DNA from: CAZQKL01 sp964593895 [NCBI: uncultured bacterium]
GTDB lineage: Bacteria; DYJV01
Length of the DNA stretch: 20,803 nucleotides
Reading direction: 5' to 3'
Assembly (NCBI GenBank): GCA_964593895.1
Contig: CAZQKL010000013.1
Span: 6,411-27,213 of the forward strand
Shown: in pieces, positions 6,780 to 15,257 of the stretch
Numbering within the stretch: the stretch's first letter is position 1
Layout of the letters: the number at the start of each line of letters is the position of its first letter
Notes under the pieces: generated by a model
What the model was told of the DNA's origin: nothing
Database searches by the model: none
Seen by the model: the letters and a program-made list of their open reading frames with translations, nothing else
Translations under genes and position numbers: made by a program

Positions 6780-8399
6780 CTAAATTTCTCTACTTCTTTT
6801 CACAATATTGATTATTATTCCAACAATAATTAATAGAAGTGGAATTCCAGCAATATTAATAAGTTTTATGATTAATCTTTCAGTTTCTGAAACATTTTTT
6901 AATGGTCTTAATTTTATCCCTTTTGTTCTTATGTTAACAAGCCCAGTATCATCTAACAACCAGTCAACCAAATTCATGAAAAATGACTGCATTGTTTTAT
7001 CAATAAGAGCATCTTGGATAAAATCAGCATCACTTATAACAACTATTCTTGCTTTATCTGTTGATTTTATAAAATTTTTCTTTATCTTTTTAAGGTCAAA
7101 AATTTCATATTTTTCAAGATTTTTCTGTTTAGAAAGATTTTTATCCTCAAGCTTTGGTAAGTCTTTTTCTGTAAAAGCTGAATGAAGTTTTCCTTGAATT
7201 AAAACTCCAGCAATATATTTCTTATTTGAATTAAATTTTTTTAAATCCCATTTTTGAAATGGAGAAAGATTATATGGATATTTTGCTATAAAACTTTTTT
7301 TACTGCTTCTAAAAAGCCATGTGATTTTTTCACCTTTTGTTTTATTGTCAAGAATTTTAATTTCAGTTATAACAGGAAAGTATAATCCATCAAAATCTGA
7401 TAAAAATGGTAATTTTTTATTTATATCAGTAAAAACAGGATAAAATGGATAATTTGTTGTATTTGTAATAATAAAATTTCCAACAACCTTTTGAATTGCA
7501 ATTTTCTGATTAATTAAATCTGCAATAATGTTATCAGTAATTTCAACTCCATATTTTTTCAATAAATCATTTACATTTAATGTATTTTTCACATAATTAA
7601 ACATCTGATAATCAACCAAAATTTTATCAATGAGAAAAATCACAGGTTTACCTTTCATAATGAACTGGTCAATCTGATATTTTGTCCATTCTGAATATTT
7701 CATCCTTGGTCCCACAATTACAAGTAAATCTACATCTTTTTCAATTGGAAGATACTTTACAAGCCTTACAGTTGTTACATTAAGATATTTTCTTAATGCT
7801 GAGGCAATTTTTCTTGCACCTTCTTCAGGAATAGATTCACCACCCATAGCTAAAAATCCCACTGTTTTTAACTTTTCCTGGGTTAATTTCTTTATTATTG
7901 ATGAAATGTTATATTCAAGCCCCTGAATATTTTTTAAAACAGGGATAACCTCCTTTTTATCCTCATAATAAAAAGCGACACCCATATAAATATTTTTTAT
8001 TTCAAATCTATCTTGACTTACACCTGTAACCTGAATTCTTGGAATTCCTATAGCAGGTAGTTTTGACTTCCATTCTGTTTCCTTATCTGGGTCAATAAAT
8101 TCAAAATGTATTTTTCCATTTGAATAATTTTTATATTCTTCAAGAAGGTCTTTTAAGTATCTCTTATTTATCTCATATTGTTCTGGTAAATCTTCAGAAA
8201 AAAAGCACTTAATTATTAAGTTATGTTTTAAATTCTTTACAATTTTTATACTTGCTGGGCTTAATGAGTAGATTTTATTTTCAGTTAAATCAAATCTTTT
8301 ATGGTAGATATTTGCTAATACATTTATTCCAACTAAAATAGCAATAAAAATAACAATATAAATAATTGAATTTATGGCAATTTTCTTTTTCTTATCCAT
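6780..8399 (-). CDS. GldG-like ABC transporter auxiliary protein
   Basis: 539 residues. One membrane helix near the N-terminus (about 8-31) and one at the C-terminus (about 508-530) flank a large outer domain. That domain starts with the family pattern 'KRFDLTENKIYSLSPASIKIVKNL', typical of GldG / ABC_transp_aux proteins. The outer part has an ATPase-fold-like but non-catalytic layout ('DVDLLVIVGPRMKYSEWTKYQIDQFIMKGKPVIFLID') and 'ARIVVISDADFI' near the end. In Bacteroidota GldA, GldF and GldG form a transporter needed for gliding; in other phyla the transported substrate is unknown. The ATG at 8399 was chosen over 8417 because an AAAGGAGA site lies between them. It overlaps the permease stop by 8 bases, indicating coupling. 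Confidence 0.85.
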   Translation of the reverse strand: MDKKKKIAINSIIYIVIFIAILVGINVLANIYHKRFDLTENKIYSLSPASIKIVKNLKHNLIIKCFFSEDLPEQYEINKRYLKDLLEEYKNYSNGKIHFEFIDPDKETEWKSKLPAIGIPRIQVTGVSQDRFEIKNIYMGVAFYYEDKKEVIPVLKNIQGLEYNISSIIKKLTQEKLKTVGFLAMGGESIPEEGARKIASALRKYLNVTTVRLVKYLPIEKDVDLLVIVGPRMKYSEWTKYQIDQFIMKGKPVIFLIDKILVDYQMFNYVKNTLNVNDLLKKYGVEITDNIIADLINQKIAIQKVVGNFIITNTTNYPFYPVFTDINKKLPFLSDFDGLYFPVITEIKILDNKTKGEKITWLFRSSKKSFIAKYPYNLSPFQKWDLKKFNSNKKYIAGVLIQGKLHSAFTEKDLPKLEDKNLSKQKNLEKYEIFDLKKIKKNFIKSTDKARIVVISDADFIQDALIDKTMQSFFMNLVDWLLDDTGLVNIRTKGIKLRPLKNVSETERLIIKLINIAGIPLLLIIVGIIINIVKRSREI

Positions 8400-9102
8400 G
8401 CCAGTGTCTCCTTTCAAGTGAGTATTGTGTTATTCCAAGAAAGATTAATATTAAAGTTATGAAATAAACTATATCAGTAGTATCAATAACTCCCTTTAAT
8501 AAATCGTAAAATTTTGGCATTAAAGCTATTTTCATTAAAATTTTTCCAGTTTTAAATGGCATTAGAGGAGCAAATTTGTCTATTATAAAGAAGAAAAATA
8601 AAATTAAAAATGTTACAATAAATGAAACAACCTGATTTGTTGAAAATGAACTAACACAGATACCAATTGATATAAATACTCCAGCAAGACAAATAATTGC
8701 TATGTAAGAACAGATAATTTGGCCATTATCTGGATTACCAAGAATTGCAAGGGTAATTGGGTAGCTTAAAGTAAATGTTAGTAAAAAACATATAAAAATT
8801 AAAGCAGATAAAAATTTCCCAAAAATTAAATCAAAATCACTAACTGGCATTGTAAAAATTAATTCAATTGTTCCATCTTTTTTCTCTTCAGTAAAACTAC
8901 CCATTGTTAAAGCAGGAATTAAAAATAGAAATAAAAATGGAATTAATTCAACAACAGTCCTTAAATCTGCATATCCCATAAGAAATATGTTAGAAGTAAA
9001 AAACCAGCCTGTAATTAAAAGAAAAACTGTTGAAATTATATAAGCGGTTAAAGAACCAAAATAAGCACTCAATTCCTTTTGCAGAATAACAATCCATTTC
9101 AT
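8392..9102 (-). CDS. ABC-2 type permease (GldF-like)
   Basis: 236 residues with six predicted membrane helices (about 15-35, 50-68, 97-120, 132-150, 157-177, 212-230). The cytoplasmic segment after helix 2 carries 'FTEEKKDGTIELIFTMPVSDFDLIFGKF', the coupling-helix signature of the GldF/NosY/ABC-2 family. It would form the membrane channel of the exporter encoded by the adjoining ATPase and GldG-like genes. The start has GGAG seven bases upstream and a 10-base gap to the ATPase stop. Substrate is unknown. Confidence 0.86.
   Translation of the reverse strand: MKWIVILQKELSAYFGSLTAYIISTVFLLITGWFFTSNIFLMGYADLRTVVELIPFLFLFLIPALTMGSFTEEKKDGTIELIFTMPVSDFDLIFGKFLSALIFICFLLTFTLSYPITLAILGNPDNGQIICSYIAIICLAGVFISIGICVSSFSTNQVVSFIVTFLILFFFFIIDKFAPLMPFKTGKILMKIALMPKFYDLLKGVIDTTDIVYFITLILIFLGITQYSLERRHWHG
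8407..8414 (-). promoter_or_regulatory. Ribosome-binding site deciding the GldG-like start
   Basis: Reads AAAGGAGA on the minus strand, seven to eight bases before the ATG at 8399 and inside the end of the permease gene. It would be internal to the coding region if the ATG at 8417 were used. Confidence 0.65.
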
Positions 9103-9112
9103 TTATATTCTC

Positions 9113-10036
9113 CTACTGGGTTAATTTTTTGAAAAGCTCTTCAAGGGTAATTGCAACTGTTTTTAATTCAACAATAATTATGTTATTTTCAACACATTTT
9201 AAATAAATTTTCTCTTTAACTTTTAAATCTTCATTTGTTTCAAGCTCAAAAGTAATTAAATTTTCAACTGAGGAAACTTTTTCCCATTTTTTAATTTCTT
9301 CAATTTCAGATAAAATATTTACAAATTGATTTTCTTTTTCTTTAATGGTTACATACACTTTCTTATTCTCATCTGATTTTGTAAGCTCCTCTTTTGTGCC
9401 ATCAGCAACAATTTTACCTTTATGAATAATTAAAATTCTATTGCAGGTGGTTTCAGCTTCTGGAAGAATGTGTGTGCTTAAAATTACAGTTTTCTCTTTT
9501 CCAAGTTCTTTTATAAGCTCTCTTATTTCAATTCTCTGATTTGGGTCAAGACCACTTGTAGGTTCATCAAGGATTAATATTGGAGGGTCATTAATTATTG
9601 CCTGAGCAAGTCCAACCCTCTGTCTGTATCCTTTTGATAGATTACCAATTGTCCTTTTTAATACATGCTCAATTCCACATTGGATACTCACTCTTTTTAT
9701 AGCATCATCAAGTTCTTTCCCTTTTAAATCCTTTAATTTCCCAACAAATTTTAGGTAATCTATTGCCCTCATGTTTAAATATAAAGGATTGTTTTCAGGT
9801 AAATATCCAATTTTCCTTTTTATCTCCATAGGATTATCATAAATGTCATAGCCTGAAATTTTTACCTCTCCATTTGTTGGTCTCATAAAACAGGTGAGAA
9901 TTTTCATTGTTGTTGTTTTACCAGCACCATTTGGTCCTAAAAAAGCAACAATTTCTCCTTTTTCTATTTCAAAAGATATGTTTGAAACTGCTTCAATCTG
10001 ACCAAATTTTTTTGTTAAGTTTTTAACTTCAATCAT
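9113..10036 (-). CDS. ABC transporter ATP-binding protein (GldA-like)
   Basis: 307 residues. Walker A GPNGAGKTT at 34-42, a Q-loop region ending 'YLPENNPLY' near 78-86, ABC signature LSKGYRQR at 133-140, Walker B ILILDE at 153-158, D-loop SGLDP following, and H-loop His189 in 'LSTHIL'. The LSKGYRQR signature and the 'PENNPLY' block are characteristic of the GldA/CcmA-like subfamily. A C-terminal extension of about 85 residues (after 220) is usual for this group. It powers the exporter whose permease and auxiliary genes follow directly. AGGAGAG precedes the ATG. Confidence 0.93.
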   Translation of the reverse strand: MIEVKNLTKKFGQIEAVSNISFEIEKGEIVAFLGPNGAGKTTTMKILTCFMRPTNGEVKISGYDIYDNPMEIKRKIGYLPENNPLYLNMRAIDYLKFVGKLKDLKGKELDDAIKRVSIQCGIEHVLKRTIGNLSKGYRQRVGLAQAIINDPPILILDEPTSGLDPNQRIEIRELIKELGKEKTVILSTHILPEAETTCNRILIIHKGKIVADGTKEELTKSDENKKVYVTIKEKENQFVNILSEIEEIKKWEKVSSVENLITFELETNEDLKVKEKIYLKCVENNIIIVELKTVAITLEELFKKLTQ

Positions 10037-10048
10037 TTTCTCTCCTCT

Positions 10049-11590
10049 TTATTTTTCAAATTCAATTAATTCTTTGCCAGTCATTTCCATTGGTTTTTTA
10101 ATTCCCATAAATTTTAAAATAGTTGGAGAAATATCTGCAAGTATTCCATCTTTTATTTTTATACTGTTTTTTAAGTTTGAAATGAAAATAAATGGAACTT
10201 TGTTTGTTGTATGTGCAGTATGTGGTTTTCCATTTTCATCAACCATTAGTTCAGAATTCCCATGGTCTGAACATAAAAAAACAAGACCATTTTTACCAAG
10301 CACACTTTCTACAACTTTTTTTATGCATTTGTCAAGAGCTTCAAAAGCTTTAATTGAAGCTTCTAAAACTCCAGTATGTCCAACCATATCAGGGTTTGCA
10401 TAGTTTAAAACAATAAAATCGTATTTATTCATATTAATTCTTTTTAATACTTCATCTGTTACTAAAAATGCACTCATTTCAGGTTTTAAATCATAAGTTT
10501 TTACCTCTTTTGGTGATGGAATTAAAACCCTGTCTTCATTTTCAAAGGGAGTTTCTCTTCCACAATTGAAAAAATATGTAACATGAGCATACTTTTCAGT
10601 TTCTGCAATTCTCAGTTGATTAAGCCCATTTTTTGAAACAACCTCACCCATAATATTTTTATACTTTTCTGGTGGGAAAATTATTGGAAAAGGGAAATCT
10701 TTATCATACATTGTCATTGTGCAAAAGTATGAGATTTTAGGTCTATTGGAAATATTAAATTTGTTAAAATTTTCCTCTGTTAAAGCTCTTGTAAGCTGTC
10801 TTGCTCTATCTGCCCTGAAATTATAAAAGATAACAACATCGTTATCTTCAATAACACCATTTTTATCAACAAGGAAAGGTTTTATAAATTCATCTGTTTC
10901 ATCCTTTTCATATCTTTTTTTTACTTCTGAAATATAATCTTTGATTTCTTCACCTTCTCCATTTACAATAACCTTATAAGCTTGATAAATTCTCTCCCAT
11001 CTTCTATCTCTATCCATTGCGTAAAATCTTCCCATAACTGATGCAACTTTACCTATTCTATTTTCAGAAATAAATTTTTTTAATTGAGTTAAATAATTTA
11101 CTCCAGCAGTTGGTGGAGTATCCCTTCCATCCATGAAGCAGTGAATGTAAACTTTATTATATCCATTCTGTTTTATCATTTTTAAAATTGCAAAAAGATG
11201 GTTTATATGGCTGTGAACACCACCATCAGACACAAGTCCAAGAAGATGAATTTTAGAATTTAACTTTTTTGCAGTATTGATTGCTGTAAGTAATACTTCA
11301 TTTTTAAAAAATGAACCGTCCTCTATGGCTTTATTTATTCTTGTAAGGTCCTGATATACTATTCTTCCAGCACCAATGTTCATATGTCCAACTTCACTAT
11401 TTCCCATTTGACCTTCTGGAAGACCAACACTTAAACCAGAAGCTTCAAGTTTTGAATTTGGATAATTTTTGAATAAAAAATCTAAAAATGGAGTATTTGC
11501 AAGTTTAAAAGAGTTATATTCAACTTCATCTCTTAGTCCAAACCCGTCAAGAATCATTAAAAGAATTGGTTTAAAATCTAATTTAATCAT
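10049..11590 (-). CDS. gpmI: 2,3-bisphosphoglycerate-independent phosphoglycerate mutase
   Basis: 513 residues, the standard length for iPGM. It interconverts 3- and 2-phosphoglycerate in glycolysis/gluconeogenesis with two Mn ions. Signatures are DGFG at 15-18, the nucleophile Ser65 in 'GNSEVGHMNIGAGR', 'SDGGVHSH', 'DGRDTPP', 'GRFYAMDRDRRWER', and the C-terminal metal-binding blocks 'NYANPDMVGHTG' and 'CSDHGNSE'. All are intact. The ATG is preceded by GGAGG. It lies 12 bases after the spoT-type gene and 12 before the ABC ATPase, consistent with one transcript. A metabolic enzyme between a stringent-response gene and a transporter is not a conserved pairing known to me. Confidence 0.97.
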   Translation of the reverse strand: MIKLDFKPILLMILDGFGLRDEVEYNSFKLANTPFLDFLFKNYPNSKLEASGLSVGLPEGQMGNSEVGHMNIGAGRIVYQDLTRINKAIEDGSFFKNEVLLTAINTAKKLNSKIHLLGLVSDGGVHSHINHLFAILKMIKQNGYNKVYIHCFMDGRDTPPTAGVNYLTQLKKFISENRIGKVASVMGRFYAMDRDRRWERIYQAYKVIVNGEGEEIKDYISEVKKRYEKDETDEFIKPFLVDKNGVIEDNDVVIFYNFRADRARQLTRALTEENFNKFNISNRPKISYFCTMTMYDKDFPFPIIFPPEKYKNIMGEVVSKNGLNQLRIAETEKYAHVTYFFNCGRETPFENEDRVLIPSPKEVKTYDLKPEMSAFLVTDEVLKRINMNKYDFIVLNYANPDMVGHTGVLEASIKAFEALDKCIKKVVESVLGKNGLVFLCSDHGNSELMVDENGKPHTAHTTNKVPFIFISNLKNSIKIKDGILADISPTILKFMGIKKPMEMTGKELIEFEK

Positions 11591-11602
11591 TATCCCCTCC
11601 AG

Positions 11603-13726
11603 CTACACCTTTTCAATTGAAGTAATTTCACTTATTTCATTTAATTTCATTAAAACTTTTTGAAGTTGTTCATTGTTCATAACTTCAATATCAAAGTAGC
11701 ATTTAAACCTTCCATCATCAGTTGTATTCACATTTACTCTAACAATATTTAATCCTACATCGGTTATTGCGTTACTCATTTCCATTAAAAGTCCTTTTCT
11801 GTCAAAACCAGTAATTTTTAGTTTAATAATCCTTTTTTCCTCCTTGTCAATAGACCATTTTGCTTCAACAATTCTATCAGGGTCTAATTTTGACAGATTT
11901 GGACAGTTTTTAGAGTGAATTGTTATCCCTTTTCCAATAGTTATGTATCCTACAACATCTTCTCCAGGTAATGGATTACAGCATTTTGCATATCTATAAG
12001 CAAAGTTTGATTCTCCATCAATAATTATTGAAACAGGTAAAGACTGCTTTTGCTTTTTTTCAGGTGTCTGCTTTTTACCCTCTTTTGGAATTATTCTGTT
12101 TAAAACCTGATTAACTGAAATTTTTCCACTTCCAACAGCTTCGTAAAGATAGTCAAGTGAAACAAAATTAAAACTTTTTGCAGTTTCTTCCAATTTTTCT
12201 CTAATTTCATCATTAATTGTGATTTTATTTTTTGTTAATTCTTTTTCAATTAATGTTTTACCAACTTCTACATTTGTTTCAAAATTTTCTTTTTTAATCC
12301 ATGCTCTAATTTTATTTCTTGCTTTTGAAGTTTTTACAAATTTTAACCAATCTTTATTCGGTTTAGCATTTTTTGAGGCAATTATTTCAACTCTATCACC
12401 ATTTTTTAATTTATACTTTAAAGGCACCATAACACCATTAACTTTAGCTCCAATACATCTATTCCCAACCTCTGAATGAATTGCATAAGCAAAATCAACT
12501 GGAGTTGAGCCTTTTGGAAGCTCAATAACATCACCTTTTGGGGTGAATACATAAACTGATTCAGATAAAATCTCCTCTTTTATGCTTTTAAAAAATTCAT
12601 TTGCATCTTTTATATCATCCTTAAGTTCCATTACCTGTCTCAACCAGTTGAAAGTTCTAAAGCTTTCATCATCTTTTGTTTTTCCTTCTTTATAAAGCCA
12701 ATGAGCTGCAATTCCCTGTTCAGCAATCTTATGCATCTCTTCTGTTCTTATTTGTATCTCAATAAATTCTCCAAAAGGACCAATAACTGTTGTATGCAAA
12801 GATTGATACATGTTGCTTTTTGGCATTGCTATGAAATCTTTAAATCTGCCAGGAACCGGTTTCCAGATAGAATGAATTATTCCAAGAACCTGATAACATT
12901 CTGGAACTGTTTTAACAATTATTCTAAAAGCAAGGATATCGTAGATTTGACTTAAATCCACATTTTTTTCCTGAATTTTTTTATAAATACTGTAAATATG
13001 TTTTAACCTTCCTGAAATTTTACCATCAATATGATAATAATTTAAATTCCTTTTCAAAATTTTTATAACCTCATTTATGTATTTATCTTTTTCAGCTTTA
13101 AGCTCCATAATCCTTTTTTCAATATTTTCATAAACTTTTGGCTTTAAAAATTTTAAAGATAAATCTTCAAGTTCAGCTTTCATCCATGATATACCAAGTC
13201 TATTTGCAAGTGGAGAATAAATTTCTAATGTTTCTTTTGCAATTCTAATCTGTTTTTCTCTTGGCATGTATTGTAATGTTCTCATATTATGAAGTCTATC
13301 AGCAAGTTTTACAATAATTACTCTTATATCATTTGTGGATGCAACAATTAGCTTTCTAAAATTTTCAGCCATCTTTTCCTGTTGAGAGGAAAACTCAAGT
13401 TTACTTATCTTTGTAACTCCATCAACTAAAACTGCAATTTCATGTCCAAATAGTTTTTCAATCTCCTCTATTGTAGTATGAGTATCTTCAACTACATCAT
13501 GCAATAGTCCTGTTACAATTGTTGGAATATCCATATTCATTTCTGTTAAGATATAAGCCACAGATAGCGGATGAACAAGATATGGTTCACCAGAAAGTCT
13601 TAACTGGCCTCTATGGACTTTTGCAGAATATACATAAGCTTTGTTTACAATTGATATTTCTTCTTCAGAATATCTTTCAAGAAGCTTATCAATTATGTCG
13701 TTAATTCTAATTATTTTTGATGCCAT
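11603..13726 (-). CDS. spoT: Bifunctional (p)ppGpp synthetase/hydrolase (RelA/SpoT family)
   Basis: 707 residues from the chosen ATG (MASKIIRIND). Layout: HD hydrolase domain with H38, H52 and HD at 76-77 intact; synthetase domain with 'DILAFRIIV' and 'GRFKDFIAMPKSNMYQSLHTTV'; TGS domain (about 388-450); zinc-finger/RIS region with 'CCNPLPGEDVVGY' at 582-594; and ACT domain (about 633-707). The loop reads RFKD at 294-297, the form found in bifunctional Rel/SpoT rather than the acidic ExDD of synthetase-only RelA. The enzyme makes and removes (p)ppGpp in the stringent response. Longer versions starting at 14071 would run into gatA on the opposite strand and add unrelated sequence, so they are rejected. 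There is no recognisable Shine-Dalgarno; see the promoter entry for a possible leaderless message. Confidence 0.95.
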   Translation of the reverse strand: MASKIIRINDIIDKLLERYSEEEISIVNKAYVYSAKVHRGQLRLSGEPYLVHPLSVAYILTEMNMDIPTIVTGLLHDVVEDTHTTIEEIEKLFGHEIAVLVDGVTKISKLEFSSQQEKMAENFRKLIVASTNDIRVIIVKLADRLHNMRTLQYMPREKQIRIAKETLEIYSPLANRLGISWMKAELEDLSLKFLKPKVYENIEKRIMELKAEKDKYINEVIKILKRNLNYYHIDGKISGRLKHIYSIYKKIQEKNVDLSQIYDILAFRIIVKTVPECYQVLGIIHSIWKPVPGRFKDFIAMPKSNMYQSLHTTVIGPFGEFIEIQIRTEEMHKIAEQGIAAHWLYKEGKTKDDESFRTFNWLRQVMELKDDIKDANEFFKSIKEEILSESVYVFTPKGDVIELPKGSTPVDFAYAIHSEVGNRCIGAKVNGVMVPLKYKLKNGDRVEIIASKNAKPNKDWLKFVKTSKARNKIRAWIKKENFETNVEVGKTLIEKELTKNKITINDEIREKLEETAKSFNFVSLDYLYEAVGSGKISVNQVLNRIIPKEGKKQTPEKKQKQSLPVSIIIDGESNFAYRYAKCCNPLPGEDVVGYITIGKGITIHSKNCPNLSKLDPDRIVEAKWSIDKEEKRIIKLKITGFDRKGLLMEMSNAITDVGLNIVRVNVNTTDDGRFKCYFDIEVMNNEQLQKVLMKLNEISEITSIEKV

Positions 13727-13733
13727 TTTTTGA

Positions 13734-13762
13734 GTTATATATTTTTTAAGGTTAAAAATCAA
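13734..13762 (-). promoter_or_regulatory. Predicted sigma-70-type promoter of the spoT-led operon
   Basis: On the minus strand: TTGATT (13762-13757) as -35, a 17-base spacer, and TATAAC (13739-13734) as -10. Only seven bases separate the -10 from the ATG at 13726, so transcription would begin at or next to the start codon and the message would be leaderless. This fits the lack of a Shine-Dalgarno. The -35 lies in the left arm of the palindrome. Predicted from sequence only. Confidence 0.45.
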
Positions 13763-13774
13763 TTTGATTTTTAA
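13752..13774. promoter_or_regulatory. Perfect 11+11 inverted repeat in the divergent gatA/spoT promoter region
   Basis: Arms TTAAAAATCAA and TTGATTTTTAA are exact reverse complements separated by a single T. The repeat contains the candidate -35 elements of both divergent promoters, so a dimeric regulator bound here could control both directions. The arms are AT-rich, so chance occurrence in this genome is possible, but it sits in the only real divergent intergenic gap of the window. Confidence 0.45.
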
Positions 13775-13790
13775 ATTGTAATCTGATAAA
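13764..13790 (+). promoter_or_regulatory. Weak candidate promoter for gatA
   Basis: TTGATT at 13764-13769 and GATAAA at 13785-13790, 15 bases apart, each matching four of six consensus positions. A start near 13797 would give a leader of about 27 bases with the GGAGGAG ribosome-binding site well placed. Spacing is short, so this is tentative. Confidence 0.28.
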
Positions 13791-13809
13791 TCGTTAAAAG
13801 CTTTTTTTG

Positions 13810-13816
13810 GGAGGAG
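13810..13816 (+). promoter_or_regulatory. Ribosome-binding site deciding the gatA start
   Basis: GGAGGAG-like run (G-rich from 13809, AGGAG at 13812-13816) seven bases before the ATG at 13824. A GTG at 13818 is only one base from it and so is unlikely to be the start. Confidence 0.7.
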
Positions 13817-13823
13817 AGTGGAT

Positions 13824-15257
13824 ATGGAACTTACAGCTTTAAAAATATCAGAATTAATTGATTTATATAAAAAAAAGGAAATTAAAGCTATTGAAGTTAC
13901 TGAGAAATACCTTGAGAGAATAAAAGAGTTAAATAAAATTATAAATGCATACATTACTGTTTGTGAAGATATTGCAATAGAGCAGGCTAAAAAATCTGAT
14001 GAATTAATTTTAAAAGGAAACCAAAAGCTTTTAACTGGGATACCTTTAAGCCTAAAAGATTTAATTTGCACAAAAGGTATTAAAACAACATGCGCTTCAA
14101 AGATGCTTTATAATTATGTTCCAACCTATAATGCAACTGTGTATGAAAAATTACTTGAACACAATATTGTAACTCTTGGAAAGACAAATATGGATGAATT
14201 TGCAATGGGTTCTTCAAATGAAACTTCATTTTTTGGCCCTGTTAGAAATCCTCACGATTTTGAAAGAGTTCCAGGTGGCTCAAGTGGGGGAAGTGCTTCT
14301 GCAGTTGCAGGTAATATGTGTGCAGGTTCCCTTGGTTCAGATACTGGAGGCTCCATAAGGCAACCTGCTTCATTTTGCGGTGTTGTTGGATTAAAACCAA
14401 CTTACGGAAGAGTTTCAAGATATGGGCTTGTTGCATTTGCATCATCTCTTGACCAGATTGGACCTATTGCAAAGAGTGTTGAAGATTGTGCAATATTACT
14501 TCAGGTTATAAGTGGTTATGATGAGAAAGATTCAACATCAGTGCCAATAGAGGTTCCAGATTATCTTAAAAATTTAAAAAAAGAAGCATTAAAGGGATTA
14601 AAAATTGGACTTCCAAAGGAATATTTTGTTGAAGGAATTCAGGAAGATGTTAAAAATTGTATTTTAAACACATTAAAAAATCTTGAAAAAGAAGGTGCTG
14701 AAATAGTTGAAATTTCTCTTCCACACACTGAGTATGCAGTTGCAACTTATTACATTATTGCTCCTGCTGAGGCAAGTTCAAATTTAGCAAGATATGATGG
14801 AGTAAAATATGGATTTAGAGCTGAAAAATATGAAGATTTAATAGATATGTATAAGAAAACAAGAGCTGAAGGTTTTGGAAATGAAGTTAAAAGAAGAATA
14901 ATGATAGGAACTTACTCTTTAAGTGCTGGATATTACGATGCGTATTATCTAAAAGCAGCTAAAGTTAGAAATTTAATTAAACAAGATTTTGTGTCTGCTT
15001 TTAAAAATGTTGATGTTATAATGTGCCCTGTGTCTCCAACAACAGCATTTAAATTAGGTGAAAAAATTGAAAATCCATTAGAAATGTATCTTAATGATAT
15101 TTTTACAATTCCTGTTAATTTAGCAGGACTTCCTGGAATAAGTGTTCCTGTGGGAAAGGATAGAAATAATTTACCAATTGGACTTCAAATTATTGGAAAT
15201 TATTTTGAAGAAGCAAAATTATTAAATATTGCTTACAATGTGGAGAGGTTAGTTTAA
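13824..15257 (+). CDS. gatA: Glutamyl/aspartyl-tRNA amidotransferase subunit A
   Basis: 477 residues, near the usual ~485. This is the glutaminase subunit of GatCAB, which releases ammonia for amidating Glu-tRNA(Gln) and/or Asp-tRNA(Asn). The amidase catalytic triad is visible: Lys in '[14 protein letters not shown]', cis-Ser in '[11 protein letters not shown]' and Ser nucleophile in '[12 protein letters not shown]'. The GatA-typical blocks '[13 protein letters not shown]' and '[26 protein letters not shown]' follow. It is the only complete plus-strand gene in the window and stands alone: gatB and gatC are not adjacent, so the complex is encoded at split loci. Its last four bases overlap the end of the convergent radical SAM gene. 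Confidence 0.97.
   Translation: MELTALKISELIDLYKKKEIKAIEVTEKYLERIKELNKIINAYITVCEDIAIEQAKKSDELILKGNQKLLTGIPLSLKDLICTKGIKTTCASKMLYNYVPTYNATVYEKLLEHNIVTLGKTNMDEFAMGSSNETSFFGPVRNPHDFERVPGGSSGGSASAVAGNMCAGSLGSDTGGSIRQPASFCGVVGLKPTYGRVSRYGLVAFASSLDQIGPIAKSVEDCAILLQVISGYDEKDSTSVPIEVPDYLKNLKKEALKGLKIGLPKEYFVEGIQEDVKNCILNTLKNLEKEGAEIVEISLPHTEYAVATYYIIAPAEASSNLARYDGVKYGFRAEKYEDLIDMYKKTRAEGFGNEVKRRIMIGTYSLSAGYYDAYYLKAAKVRNLIKQDFVSAFKNVDVIMCPVSPTTAFKLGEKIENPLEMYLNDIFTIPVNLAGLPGISVPVGKDRNNLPIGLQIIGNYFEEAKLLNIAYNVERLV

Noticed and set aside
10074-10403. Plus-strand 109-residue frame
   Set aside because: Antisense to the conserved C-terminal part of gpmI, with no ribosome-binding site seen.
13727-14071. 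N-terminal extension of the spoT-type gene
   Set aside because: It would cover the divergent promoter region and the start of gatA, and the added 115 residues match nothing in the RelA/SpoT family.
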